This document shows positions 44,743 to 54,165 of a stretch of DNA of 64,000 nucleotides, in pieces; within the stretch, counting starts at the first letter, position 1, and the number at the start of each line of letters is the position of its first letter. The DNA is from an uncultured Poribacteria bacterium (GTDB lineage Bacteria > Poribacteria > WGA-4E > WGA-3G), in NCBI GenBank assembly GCA_951828385.1, contig OX639973.1, positions 2,533,200 to 2,597,199 of the forward strand, read 5' to 3'. A program made the position numbers and the translations under genes. The notes under the pieces are model-generated. The model saw only the letters and a list, made by a program, of their open reading frames with translations. It searched no databases and was not told the origin of the DNA.

Positions 44743-45117
44743 TCATGAAGCGATTCGTAACGCATAAGGTTGAACTAAAATATCTGCAGGGATTCCGAGC
44801 TCTTTGTGCAATTTCCGAATCATGTCCAGAGACAAGCTACGTTGCCGATTCAGGACTTCTGATACACAAGGACGCGAACCGAGATAGGGTTCAAGGTCAT
44901 GTTCAGATAACCCTTGGTTTTCCATGTAGTGAAGGATTGCTTCAATAGGGTCTGGCGGTGGAATCGGATAATGTTCCTCTTCATAAACTTCTACCAGTGT
45001 AACAAGCACATCAAGTTTATCTCCCTCCGGCGACCCGTAGCTCGCCCCCCATAGTTGTTCTATTTCCTTCAGGGCAGCTTCATAGTCTGCTTCAGTTTTG
45101 ATTGGCTTAATCTCCAT
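44743..45117 (-). CDS. higA: HigA-like antitoxin
   Basis: 124 residues from ATG 45117 (MEIKPIKTEADYEAALKEIE), a pattern typical of HigA antitoxins with an extended N-terminus. The HTH is in LSEHDLEPYLGSRPCVSEVL then RQRSLSLDMIRKLHKELGIP. It should repress the operon and bind the toxin encoded 10 bases upstream. Ribosome site AAGGTGA precedes the start. Confidence 0.88.
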   Translation of the reverse strand: MEIKPIKTEADYEAALKEIEQLWGASYGSPEGDKLDVLVTLVEVYEEEHYPIPPPDPIEAILHYMENQGLSEHDLEPYLGSRPCVSEVLNRQRSLSLDMIRKLHKELGIPADILVQPYALRIAS

Positions 45118-45127
45118 AATCATCACC

Positions 45128-45403
45128 TTAGATTGTGGCAACGTTGATTTTATTATAGGCTTGATGTGTTCCAACAAATCGGATATAATCAATTGCTACT
45201 ACTAAACGATAAGAATTTCCCTTAATGTTGAATACTACCCTATCATTTTCAATAATACTGGCATTTCGATAAATCGCTTTAACATCAGAGGGTGTTTTCC
45301 AATCGGCACGTTTCACATTGGCATACCACGCTCGAAGTGGCTGCTCAGTATCAGGGTATTTCGCCCAAAATTCTCTCAATGCTCTACGCGATATAATCCT
45401 CAT
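45128..45403 (-). CDS. higB: HigB-type mRNA interferase toxin
   Basis: A 91-residue toxin: MRIISRRALREFWAKYPDTE, then WKTPSDVKAIYRNASIIEN, then VFNIKGNSYRLVVAIDY ending GTHQAYNKI. This matches HigB ribosome-dependent mRNA interferases. Toxin-first order with the antitoxin 10 bases downstream is standard for higBA. A TATAAC box is located 7 bases before the ATG, so this mRNA might also have almost no leader. Confidence 0.88.
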   Translation of the reverse strand: MRIISRRALREFWAKYPDTEQPLRAWYANVKRADWKTPSDVKAIYRNASIIENDRVVFNIKGNSYRLVVAIDYIRFVGTHQAYNKINVATI

Positions 45404-45443
45404 AATGTGTGTTATACCATAACCCTGATTGGTCTTTATTTAA

Positions 45444-47249
45444 TCATTGGGTTTCTATAATCTCAAAAACTCGATAGCGTTTTGTTTCTCCATTTCCGAT
45501 GTCTATTTCACCTTCAATGAACAGCGGATAATCATACACTGTGTTCTTGATAGAGAAGAGGTACGGAATCGCACCTGCTTCGCTTGCTGTCTTGGCTTGG
45601 CTCTTGAAATCGCGTGGTGTTTTCATGTGCACATTATAAATCTGGTATGTTGATCGGTCAGCGTAGTACATCAGATCAAAATGCGCGCCGACGCGTTCGT
45701 CATCAAGAAAAAAGCAAGCGTTCTCTGGCATCTCACGTTGGAGACGGGGACCACTCTGTTCATACAGCGGAATCCTGCTGTTGCGTTCAGTGACGTTGTA
45801 GGCAGCATATACATAACGTCCTGCATAGAATAGTGCGATTACCAGTGCCACTGTTCGGAGTCCAAGCCATAGCCATTTTTGCCAATTGTAGCGGCGAACC
45901 AGCATATATATGCCCGCGAAAACGGCGAGCAGTACGCCGAATCCAATGAGTTGCTCAACAATCCAGAAGTTCGTCTCAACAAAGGGCGCGATCTTTTTGA
46001 GTCCATCGAATTGGTCTCGACCTTTGACCAAACTCCGTCCGCCAGAAATGATTGCAATCACAAGCATTCCGGCAGTCCAAATTGCAGTGTAAACCCAGTC
46101 CCGTCGTTGCCATGCGCGGCTGATAACTGCTGCCAGACAGATGAGTAGCGGTGACACAGCGATCATTGTTGCGGATGGCGTTTTTGTTTCTGCGAGTGTG
46201 TGCGGAACAATAACACCGATACCCCACGCTAACACAAAAAGTTCGGCTAAGTTCCAGCGTCTGAACATAACGACTAACAGGCACAAAACCGCCGCGAAAA
46301 GGGCAGCATAGAACACCGGATAGAACAGCGGCATATAGTCAAACAGCGGTCTATCCCAACTTGCTCCCCAACTTTCGACATCCGTGTTAAGATGATCAAG
46401 AACACGTTTATGTTCCCATAAGAATTCCTTGCGATAATAGACCAGACAGTAGGTAACCCACGGGGCCACTGTCGCAATTGCTGCTAAGAATTGTAAACCG
46501 ATGTCTTTGAGACAGATCTTTTCGTCTATTGTCTCGCTTTGCACGCTGTCATCCGATGCATACCTCTTGTAATAAATCTGTTTTCCGCGCGCGACCCCCC
46601 AAACGACGAGCGCGATACCGAAAGTGATGCAAGCGAGGTAACTTTTTGAGAGATACGCGATCCCCATCGCTACACCCGATAAGATATAATTTCTCTGTTT
46701 TCCGGTCCGAATTGCACGGAGCAGGAACCAACACGAGACCTGTACCCAGAGCAGCAACGCAATATCAATATGATCCGAATAGCGATAGCCGTGAACGGAC
46801 GCGAACAGAAACGGGTTGAATCCGACAAGAAACGCACCAATGAGTCCTGTCCGTTTGTCAAAAAGATCCGCAGCGATCCGATACGTCAGCCACGCCGTTA
46901 CAACAAGGCTAATTACAGACGGCAACCGAAGCGCAAACGTATTGATACCGAAAATCAGATGTGAGATCCAGATCGTCCACATCGCCACAGGCGGTTTATG
47001 CAGCCAAATGTGGTTCTCACCCCACCCTTTATAGTCGTAAGGGAGCCACGGTTGATCGTAGAGCGTGAATTTGAGCGGATGTTTCGTCAAATTCCGCGCC
47101 ACAACAGCGTGAAACCCTTCGTCCCAATAGGTAATTCCGCTGTGTCCGACATTCCGCACCACCAAAGCACCGGAGGCGATGAGAATGCAAATTAGAATAA
47201 TTTTTATTACGATTGATTTACTTTTTGCTGGCGTGTTTCCAGAAATCAT
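45444..47249 (-). CDS. Glycosyltransferase of the GT39 / PMT-ArnT type
   Basis: A 601-residue integral membrane protein with about 11-12 helices. The first periplasmic loop holds the conserved acidic pair in YWDEGFHAVVARNL (Asp43, Glu44), followed by LHKPPVAMW, the pattern of GT-C enzymes that use lipid-linked sugars. The C-terminal 100 residues form a periplasmic domain. It would transfer a sugar to protein or lipid at the outer face of the inner membrane. No partner genes are adjacent. Confidence 0.85.
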   Translation of the reverse strand: MISGNTPAKSKSIVIKIILICILIASGALVVRNVGHSGITYWDEGFHAVVARNLTKHPLKFTLYDQPWLPYDYKGWGENHIWLHKPPVAMWTIWISHLIFGINTFALRLPSVISLVVTAWLTYRIAADLFDKRTGLIGAFLVGFNPFLFASVHGYRYSDHIDIALLLWVQVSCWFLLRAIRTGKQRNYILSGVAMGIAYLSKSYLACITFGIALVVWGVARGKQIYYKRYASDDSVQSETIDEKICLKDIGLQFLAAIATVAPWVTYCLVYYRKEFLWEHKRVLDHLNTDVESWGASWDRPLFDYMPLFYPVFYAALFAAVLCLLVVMFRRWNLAELFVLAWGIGVIVPHTLAETKTPSATMIAVSPLLICLAAVISRAWQRRDWVYTAIWTAGMLVIAIISGGRSLVKGRDQFDGLKKIAPFVETNFWIVEQLIGFGVLLAVFAGIYMLVRRYNWQKWLWLGLRTVALVIALFYAGRYVYAAYNVTERNSRIPLYEQSGPRLQREMPENACFFLDDERVGAHFDLMYYADRSTYQIYNVHMKTPRDFKSQAKTASEAGAIPYLFSIKNTVYDYPLFIEGEIDIGNGETKRYRVFEIIETQ

Positions 47250-47313
47250 CTGTTAGGTCCTGGGCATCTGAAATTGTAGTGCTTTTTTGCTTCCTTTGGT
47301 TCTTTCAATGCGT

Positions 47314-47946
47314 TTATATCTTCTGAATGATGTTTTGGAAGAAAAACACCGTCCCAATGCTCGCAGCGACTGTAACTATGCCCATTATCAGATAGAAAAT
47401 ACAAGTTGTTAGATTCATAGGCATAGATGCTCCACGGAAATGCTCGTTCATAGCGGTGATTATCTCTGTAAGTTGGGACCGGTGATCGCGTTGCTTGATC
47501 TTAATCACCCCGGATCCAACCCAAGACTGAATAGACACTTGAAGATCGGCTTCAATAGATGTAAGTCGTATAGAAGAAAGCGTTTCCTCGTAGGGTAAGT
47601 TTAACTTCTGTAAAGATGTGAGGAGCGCGTCCCGAAACGACGTATCTGTAACGCCGAATGCACAATAACCCTTCAACACAAAACACATCATTACAAGGAC
47701 AACCGTAAATATGACGGGGTTTAACCACTTTATTATAAACGGAATAGACGATGGAAAGGTAAAAGCCGGTAAGATAACCGGTATAAAGATAATAAACATC
47801 ATTGAGAGCAACCATCTATTTGAAAGTAAAAAAGGTCGTTTCGTTATGATGCCTCGTAACCCGATTACCAAGAAAAAGACTGCCATAATCCCGAATATAA
47901 ACGGGATCATCACGAAATACATTTGGGCGAAGGATTTAAGATCCAT
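47314..47946 (-). CDS. Hypothetical four-helix membrane protein
   Basis: About 210 residues from ATG 47946 (7 bases after AGGAG). Hydrophobic segments at about 8-30 (MYFVMIPFIFGIMAVFFLVI), 45-65, 75-95, and one at the C-terminus (YLIMGIVTVAASIGTVFFF). A soluble loop of 80 residues (TSFRDALLTSLQKLNLPYEE) lies between. No family recognised. Confidence 0.65.
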   Translation of the reverse strand: MDLKSFAQMYFVMIPFIFGIMAVFFLVIGLRGIITKRPFLLSNRWLLSMMFIIFIPVILPAFTFPSSIPFIIKWLNPVIFTVVLVMMCFVLKGYCAFGVTDTSFRDALLTSLQKLNLPYEETLSSIRLTSIEADLQVSIQSWVGSGVIKIKQRDHRSQLTEIITAMNEHFRGASMPMNLTTCIFYLIMGIVTVAASIGTVFFFQNIIQKI

Positions 47947-48038
47947 CATCAAACTCCTGTTTTCATCATTAATTATAAATTTAACGTATGGTGTAAAGAT
48001 GCGTTAACTCTTTCCATTGGCATCGTCCTAAGATAACA

Positions 48039-48206
48039 TTACTGCGTTTGTAGTTTGTCTTTTTCCTCATCATAGTTATCGTAGACGCTCATCTCAGGGC
48101 TTTCCCAGTCTTCAGCAAAAGTTGTGAAGCGTGCTCGCATTTCTGCCGCCTGTGCTTCGTCAATACCGCGCTCCCGTAAATCTATAGTGCCTACTGTACC
48201 CAGCAT
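48039..48206 (-). CDS. Small conserved-type protein, 55 residues
   Basis: ATG 48206 to TAA 48039. Reads TIDLRERGIDEAQAAEMRAR, then FAEDWESPEMSVYDNYDEEK. The pattern RxxFxxFAEDWxxPEMxVYDNYD is one I associate with small partner proteins in toxin-antitoxin-like or other two-gene units. It overlaps the end of the preceding gene by 16 bases, so the two are likely coupled. Function unknown. Confidence 0.55.
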   Translation of the reverse strand: MLGTVGTIDLRERGIDEAQAAEMRARFTTFAEDWESPEMSVYDNYDEEKDKLQTQ

Positions 48207-48433
48207 AGCCTTTGGTTTAATATGTACATGGGCAGCATCAAAACCCCTTTTCGGACCTCCAGTAGTGCGGAAACAATAGCGGATTCTAAGGAAAAGGCCT
48301 CACGGTGGAAGTGGATTTGGGGCACCCCCTCGACTGTGGTAATAGTTCCGTCATCAAAAATGCTATAAAGCCGATCGGCTTCTTTTTCATTCGGATCGGT
48401 TGTTAAAATGAGTGTGAATTCATGCGTTTTCAT
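48191..48433 (-). CDS. Small conserved hypothetical protein, 80 residues
   Basis: Begins MKTHEFTLILTTDPNEKEAD and includes FDDGTITTVEGVPQIHFHRE and AFSLESAIVSALLEVR. It resembles a family of short proteins that precede a YDNYD-tailed partner. No catalytic residues evident. Overlaps the next gene by 16 bases. Function not known. Confidence 0.6.
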   Translation of the reverse strand: MKTHEFTLILTTDPNEKEADRLYSIFDDGTITTVEGVPQIHFHREAFSLESAIVSALLEVRKGVLMLPMYILNQRLCWVQ

Positions 48434-48462
48434 GGTAAATTCTTCTCTTATTGATTATCTTA

Positions 48463-49089
48463 TTATTTCGCGTATTTCCCCCGAATGCCGTTTTTGAGTC
48501 GTGTTTCATCATACCTTGGACGCAATTCGTCATTAAGATCAGTCTTATCAGTCGTTTTGAGGCTGCACGAAAACAGTGTTTGACAACTCGTAGGGGAGAC
48601 TTCTACCACACCAATTTCTCTGACTTTCGTAGAAGTCGGTAAAACAATTTGCCGACAAAGGGTTACTGCTTCAACAATCTGCGCCTCTGACAAACCGAAA
48701 GCGAGTGTGCAATGTGGCACCCACTGTCCAACAGTGTAATATTCGCGTTGATCCTCTGCGTGTTTTTTGAAGATTTCATGAAATGCCGCGTGAACACTCA
48801 GCAATTCCTCAGTGACCGTTACACCTAAGAAAACAACGCCTTCCGATGTAGAAAAGATGCCTATATTTGGAAAGGACAGCCGAAACGGCGTCACACTCGT
48901 CGCAAATGTTGAAAGCTCTTGTGCAAGTAAATCTGTTTCAAGATGGTTGCAAACCCCAAGTGATACATGCGGACGATAACCACCTTTGGGCATAGAATCA
49001 CTAATCCCTGCTTCATTGATGGCTTTCCATGCACCACGGATGCACTCTTCAACTGTGGGGTCAAAATACAGTTCAACAACAAATGGCAT
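48463..49089 (-). CDS. 2'-5' RNA ligase / 2H phosphoesterase family protein
   Basis: A 208-residue 2H protein with the two HxS/T motifs: PHVSLGVC (His41, Ser43) and PHCTLAFG (His126, Thr128). The two histidines form the active site of enzymes acting on cyclic phosphates of nucleotides or RNA ends. The natural substrate is not defined. It lies 14 bases after the DUF4268 gene. Confidence 0.85.
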   Translation of the reverse strand: MPFVVELYFDPTVEECIRGAWKAINEAGISDSMPKGGYRPHVSLGVCNHLETDLLAQELSTFATSVTPFRLSFPNIGIFSTSEGVVFLGVTVTEELLSVHAAFHEIFKKHAEDQREYYTVGQWVPHCTLAFGLSEAQIVEAVTLCRQIVLPTSTKVREIGVVEVSPTSCQTLFSCSLKTTDKTDLNDELRPRYDETRLKNGIRGKYAK

Positions 49090-49102
49090 ATTAAGTTCAG
49101 CA

Positions 49103-49924
49103 CTACAGATCAGATTCGTTGATTTTATTGTAGATATCGGTGCCCATGGCGACTAATTTCTCTCGTATTTCGGGCCAATGTTCTGGGTCTCTTTTTCCCT
49201 TCTGGAGGACAGGGAATATAACGTTTGCTTCCTTCGGCGAAATCCGATATTCGTAGTTATAATCTGATTCTGGAAAGAGTTGCATAACCTCGTCTCGACG
49301 CTCTATTTTATTTTCTCCGACGAAATTTAGTCGAACAGAGCAATTATGATTCAAGAGATTCAGAGAAATATTTACGCCTCTAACACCCTTTGTTATCCAC
49401 CCTTCGTTTTGGATAAGTACAGGTTTTCCAGCAAATAGTCCATCCGCCTCACGGATTGGTGCCCAGAATTCGCTATATCCTGCTTCAGCTTTCTTCTCGG
49501 TTTGGATATCTACTGCAGGTCCAACGACGTGATGAAAAGACAGTTCGTTGTGTGAATTAACTTGTACTTGAATAAGATACCAGTCAATTTCGCTGTCTTC
49601 GTTCCGTAGATTGCAGGTGACAATCATCAATTCTTCAAAATTTTCAGCAACTAAGACAGCCACATTTGCTTCCTTCAAGCGTGCATAAGCCTCAAGTCTA
49701 CCCCAATGGTCCCAGTCTGCCTTGCCGAACTGATTTTCGACGACAAGTGTACCATCCTCTCCGACAGCAACAATGTCTGCTCTGCGCGTGCCGACATTGG
49801 ATTCTGTCTCAGAATCCTCAAAACTTCCGACTCTGAGGGCATCAAGATTGTCAGCAAGGTCCGCGGAGAAATCTTCCTCTCGGTTGTAGATAGATGAAAG
49901 TGGAATTGTTTTTTGCAGTTGCAT
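49103..49924 (-). CDS. DUF4268 domain protein with a nuclease-like N-terminus
   Basis: A 273-residue protein. Residues 45-70 read TRRADIVAVGEDGTLVVENQ, where Asp and Glu-Asn-Gln resemble a PD-(D/E)XK site with Gln in the last position. The C-terminal half (YSEFWAPIREAD, LLNHNCSVRLNFV) is the DUF4268 domain. The family is often found near restriction or defence genes. Upstream of a 2H gene in one direction. Whether it cuts DNA is uncertain. Confidence 0.75.
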   Translation of the reverse strand: MQLQKTIPLSSIYNREEDFSADLADNLDALRVGSFEDSETESNVGTRRADIVAVGEDGTLVVENQFGKADWDHWGRLEAYARLKEANVAVLVAENFEELMIVTCNLRNEDSEIDWYLIQVQVNSHNELSFHHVVGPAVDIQTEKKAEAGYSEFWAPIREADGLFAGKPVLIQNEGWITKGVRGVNISLNLLNHNCSVRLNFVGENKIERRDEVMQLFPESDYNYEYRISPKEANVIFPVLQKGKRDPEHWPEIREKLVAMGTDIYNKINESDL

Positions 49925-49942
49925 TTATATTCGTTATCCCTT

Positions 49943-52900
49943 CTAAAAATCCAAACTCACGCCCATCATAACCAACCGCGGTGAGCTCCATGATAGCGGG
50001 TGTGAATGCTTCTGATTGTTGAGCGGGATGCCGTACCGGTCGTATGTCACTGCATCTAAGATATCGTCAAGGTTTCTTGTGTTGAAAACATTCCGAATGT
50101 CTACAAAGAGCGTGTAGGTCAATCCTCCGATCCGGCTCCGTTTGCTAATCAGTGCGTCAACATTGTACGTTGCTGGATAACGCTTGGAGTTGATGTCGGG
50201 TTTGATGGGTGCTCGCGGATTGGGTGTATAGGGCAAACCGCTGCCGTAGCTACCAATAAGATTGATAGCAGCATCAAACGGCAATTGAATATCCAGCGTC
50301 CCAGAAAATATGTGACGCTGATCCCATGCCAACGGATGGCTTTCGGTTACATCCGGCTGCTGCCGATAATAAGTGAGATAACCCAAATTCCGACTCGAAC
50401 CTTTACCCTTCGCAACAGAATAGGTATAACTCAGCATCCCAGAAACCCGACTCTGTGAGGTACGCCACTTGCGAATGGTAAGTTCAAAGCCCTGTACTCG
50501 CCCGTAGATACCGTGGGTGACACCATTGAACTCATCATTAAGGAAGTAACTGTAATCGTTGGTGATGTCAACATGCACGCTATTGACGAGTTGATCAATA
50601 TCTTTAGTGAACCCTGTGAGGTCAATCGTCAAATCGTCGGTAAACTGCTGTATGATCCCGACTTCGTAGGCGATAGTCCTCTCTGGATTGAGGTCCGGAT
50701 TGCCTCTTCTTCGGATCGCACCTCGCATATCGAAACTGAGATTTTCGTAGAGATCATCACCGCGCGGGATCTGATAGTAATGCCCATAGGTGAAGTGCAA
50801 TTTCGACCGATCGGTAATCGGGTAGGAGATACCGAGGCGTGGCGAGACCATGTGTTTAGTAGAAGCCTTAACAGGATCTTTGATGATCGGGAGTCCAACT
50901 TTATAGGTCTCTTTGTCCAGTTTGATTGTGCCGTCGTCGTTAAGTTCCAGCGGATCCAATGGGTCCGCGGGTGAGACGCCATCCGGATTGTACATATCAT
51001 ATCGTAATCCGGCGTTGACGATCATACCTTCATACTCCATCTTGTCTTGGACATACATACTCAAAGATTGCGGTTGAACGTCATAAAACTCCATGTAGAG
51101 GTTGGAACTTCCATAGTTTGTCGTCCCGAGGTTATAGAGATCATACGCCAAAAATTCGACACCTGTCTGAATCAAGTGGTTCGCTGTAACTTGGCTTGCA
51201 AAATTTCCTCTCAATATTGAAGTCGTCGCCTCGCGAGTCGTCCAGGAATTGTCATCTCCTGCGATGAAATAGGTCGTATCGTTGTACGCCTGTTGGGGCG
51301 GATTTCTGATTCTGCCTTCTTCTTCGTTCTGCGTAGGTGTTTTTTCGGGGTCCCAAGCGTTCTCATCAAACGTCTTGTCCAACGGGTCCCACACTTTATC
51401 GGGTTGATGACTCGCAACGGCGCGATGGAATTGACCGAGGGTCAGTGTATAGAATGTTCCTGAGTTGATATTATGTGAAAGTTGAGCAGAGAGGTTCCGG
51501 GCATCTCTCGTGCTTACCGGAATTGCGCTGGGCCAGAATCGGAGACTGCCGCCATAGGAATTGGATTCCCGCTGGTCGAAAAGCCCGCTTGCGGTGAGTT
51601 TGATACTCGGAGTCACTTCAAACTTCATTTTCCCCTGAAAAGTGTATCCCAATCCGTCGCTATTCGGTAAAAAACTCTCATCGCTCCGCAACTGGCTATC
51701 AAAAGCGAAGGTCAAGCGATTGCCCCATATCGGTCCACTGAGCGCAAATTCCCCAATGTGGCTCGGGGACAGATCATACGTTTTGGTATTGTTGAATAGC
51801 CCGCTATACTGATTCAAGTCCACAACATAGCCATCTAAGAGCGTAACCTGTTTTTTTTCATAGTCGATAACGGTGCCATCGGCATCCTTGTAAGGTTGGG
51901 GTGCCATAAGCGTTTCGCCTGTATCAGGATCGACTCTCGGTTCACCTGTTTCCACGTCTATCACAGGTTGAAGTGGGTTTTCTGTCCTGTCGGCGTATAC
52001 ACCAGGGACGATTTCAGTAAATACGATCTGATCATCGCCTTCTCGTTCTGCTAACGCTGCGACAGTAACATCTTCGCCGCGATACGGTGTTTGGTAATCG
52101 TAAGGTTTGCCGAGGAAGATACCTCTGAAAGGTTCAATTGCGACCGGTCGGAATCCGTTATCAGGATCCAGCCACGGACCATATAGCGGATCGCCGTGGT
52201 GCGTCCCCCACTGTCCGACGCGGTACCTGAACCGACCAGAAAATTTGTGTGTCCCCGCCTTCGTGATGAGGTTAACGATACCGGATTGTGCATCGCCGTA
52301 TTCGGCGTTAAATCCACCCGTGATAACTTCCATCTGTTCAAGCGATTTCGCACTGATATTCAAACCCAAACTTCCGCCGATCGGGTCACTGATGGGGATC
52401 CCGTCAATCAGATATTTGACCTCTGTTGACCTGCCGCCGCGGACATGAAGCGAACCCGTTGAATTGAGTACCGAAACGCCCGGCAGTGTCTGGAGAATGC
52501 CATTCACGCTATCGCGAGGCATCGCTGCAATATCTTCTGCCTCAATAATCCGTGTCGTCTGTGTGACATCCTTCTTAATGAGCGGTTTAACAGCTGTCAC
52601 TGTTATGCCTTCAAGGGTAACGACCTCAGATGCTTTCAGGGCGAAGTTGAGGGTTGTGGTAAGCCCAGCAAGGACTTTCGCGCCCTCTACGGTTTCCGTA
52701 CCGTAACCCGTCAGTTCAACTTTGACATCATAACCCCCCGGTGGGATGTTCGTCATCACATAGTAGCCGGCATCGTTTGTCGTTGCGACGCTGCTTGTTC
52801 CGACGATTGTTACAGTGACATTTGCGAGCGGTTCATTCGTCGCTTCGGTGGTAATCACCCCTGAAATTTTTCCGGTGATAGCGGCAGACACGTCAGAGTT

Positions 52901-52972
52901 AACTGTCATCGTTATACATATCATGCTTAGCACGAATAGTATTGCTTTTTTGAAGATGTTATTTTTTTTCAT
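49943..52972 (-). CDS. TonB-dependent receptor with carboxypeptidase-like regulatory domain
   Basis: A 1009-residue outer-membrane receptor. Signal peptide (residues 1-30), then a beta-sandwich carboxypeptidase-regulatory-like domain (GKISGVITTEATNEPLANVT), then a plug (IIEAEDIAAMPRDSVNGILQ, VSVLNSTGSLHVRGGRSTEV), then the barrel ending SLDF. The plan resembles oar / SusC-like receptors in Bacteroidetes. It should bring in a large nutrient. The signal and start are normal. Confidence 0.9.
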   Translation of the reverse strand: MKKNNIFKKAILFVLSMICITMTVNSDVSAAITGKISGVITTEATNEPLANVTVTIVGTSSVATTNDAGYYVMTNIPPGGYDVKVELTGYGTETVEGAKVLAGLTTTLNFALKASEVVTLEGITVTAVKPLIKKDVTQTTRIIEAEDIAAMPRDSVNGILQTLPGVSVLNSTGSLHVRGGRSTEVKYLIDGIPISDPIGGSLGLNISAKSLEQMEVITGGFNAEYGDAQSGIVNLITKAGTHKFSGRFRYRVGQWGTHHGDPLYGPWLDPDNGFRPVAIEPFRGIFLGKPYDYQTPYRGEDVTVAALAEREGDDQIVFTEIVPGVYADRTENPLQPVIDVETGEPRVDPDTGETLMAPQPYKDADGTVIDYEKKQVTLLDGYVVDLNQYSGLFNNTKTYDLSPSHIGEFALSGPIWGNRLTFAFDSQLRSDESFLPNSDGLGYTFQGKMKFEVTPSIKLTASGLFDQRESNSYGGSLRFWPSAIPVSTRDARNLSAQLSHNINSGTFYTLTLGQFHRAVASHQPDKVWDPLDKTFDENAWDPEKTPTQNEEEGRIRNPPQQAYNDTTYFIAGDDNSWTTREATTSILRGNFASQVTANHLIQTGVEFLAYDLYNLGTTNYGSSNLYMEFYDVQPQSLSMYVQDKMEYEGMIVNAGLRYDMYNPDGVSPADPLDPLELNDDGTIKLDKETYKVGLPIIKDPVKASTKHMVSPRLGISYPITDRSKLHFTYGHYYQIPRGDDLYENLSFDMRGAIRRRGNPDLNPERTIAYEVGIIQQFTDDLTIDLTGFTKDIDQLVNSVHVDITNDYSYFLNDEFNGVTHGIYGRVQGFELTIRKWRTSQSRVSGMLSYTYSVAKGKGSSRNLGYLTYYRQQPDVTESHPLAWDQRHIFSGTLDIQLPFDAAINLIGSYGSGLPYTPNPRAPIKPDINSKRYPATYNVDALISKRSRIGGLTYTLFVDIRNVFNTRNLDDILDAVTYDRYGIPLNNQKHSHPLSWSSPRLVMMGVSLDF

Positions 52973-53164
52973 AAGTACGTTTCCTCTTTTCCAATGTTTG
53001 AATAGTCAAGTGTCTAAGCTCAGACACGGTATCTTAGATGAAGATAAAAAATAAATTAAGTAGTCCGATAGAAAACGGTTGTCAATCAAGAAAATGCTCT
53101 AAACTTGTAAAACCAAATATGGTAACATATAACGGCATTTATTACAAAATAGTCACGCAAAAAT

Positions 53165-53932
53165 CTAATCTAAGACGTTTTCAATGAATCTGAGGCTTTT
53201 TAAGGTGCGCTCGGTATGATATTCAATAAAACTGCCGAGGCCCCGTTTCAGCTCTTGATGGTTGCGGGTAGAGGCGCGAATTCGGTTGAACCGTTCCCAT
53301 TCAGATTTCCGAAGCATCTTTAGCAATTCACAACTCCCCGGTGTGATTGTAAAAGCAGCACCATCCCGATTTTTGCAATCGACACAAAGCACACCACCGT
53401 AGCGGATGCTGAACGCAATGCCGAATCTATTTGCCGTGGCACCTTGGACGTCTGAACCACAATGTACACAGCGCGAGAGTTCCGGTGCGTAGCCTGCACA
53501 GTCCAAGAACTTAATCTCAAACCCTCTGGCGAGCAAGGGGACATCATCGGCATGTGGTAAAAATTGATAGGTGGTTCGGAGTAAATCGAAAATTTCAGGG
53601 TTGGCGACACCTTCTGAGGCAATGCTCTCGACAAGTTCAGCGAAGTAGCAGCCGTAGGTGATACGTGTGAAATCTGAGCGAACGACATCAAACCCGTCAA
53701 TCAAGTTAAAATCAGTGATGTTCTGCAATTCTCGATTTTCGCGGTGCTGAAAGAGGAGCGTGCCGTGGTTGAGGAGTTCTAAACTCCCGCCGAGTTTGCT
53801 TTTCGGACTTTTCACGCCGTAAGCGACCGCTTTGACCTTCCCGAAGTCAGGCGTGTAGAAAGTAATGATTTTGTGGAATTCTTTAAGAGGAAAGGTGCGA
53901 ATGACAATCGCTTGCGTCTTTTGGGCTGCCAT
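53165..53932 (-). CDS. recO: DNA repair protein RecO
   Basis: A 255-residue protein with the N-terminal OB-fold segment AIVIRTFPLKEFHKIITFYT, the helical middle and a zinc finger: CVHCGSDV and CVDCKNRDG. RecO anneals DNA and loads RecA with RecR in gap repair. It follows tRNA-Pro, 42 bases away, on the same strand. Confidence 0.92.
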   Translation of the reverse strand: MAAQKTQAIVIRTFPLKEFHKIITFYTPDFGKVKAVAYGVKSPKSKLGGSLELLNHGTLLFQHRENRELQNITDFNLIDGFDVVRSDFTRITYGCYFAELVESIASEGVANPEIFDLLRTTYQFLPHADDVPLLARGFEIKFLDCAGYAPELSRCVHCGSDVQGATANRFGIAFSIRYGGVLCVDCKNRDGAAFTITPGSCELLKMLRKSEWERFNRIRASTRNHQELKRGLGSFIEYHTERTLKSLRFIENVLD

Positions 53933-53974
53933 GATTTCAGGTGTAAAAGTGTCGTCATCATTGACGGGAAAGGA

Positions 53975-54049
<75 letters not shown>

Positions 54050-54165
54050 TTCTTATGCTTAATTATACCTTCTCTAATGGGCTTTGTCAAATTAATGTCA
54101 ATTTTCAGGGCGCGCGCCATTCTTTTCCTTGTGTAGGTGGCTGTTGCTATTTGGAACAGATGATT

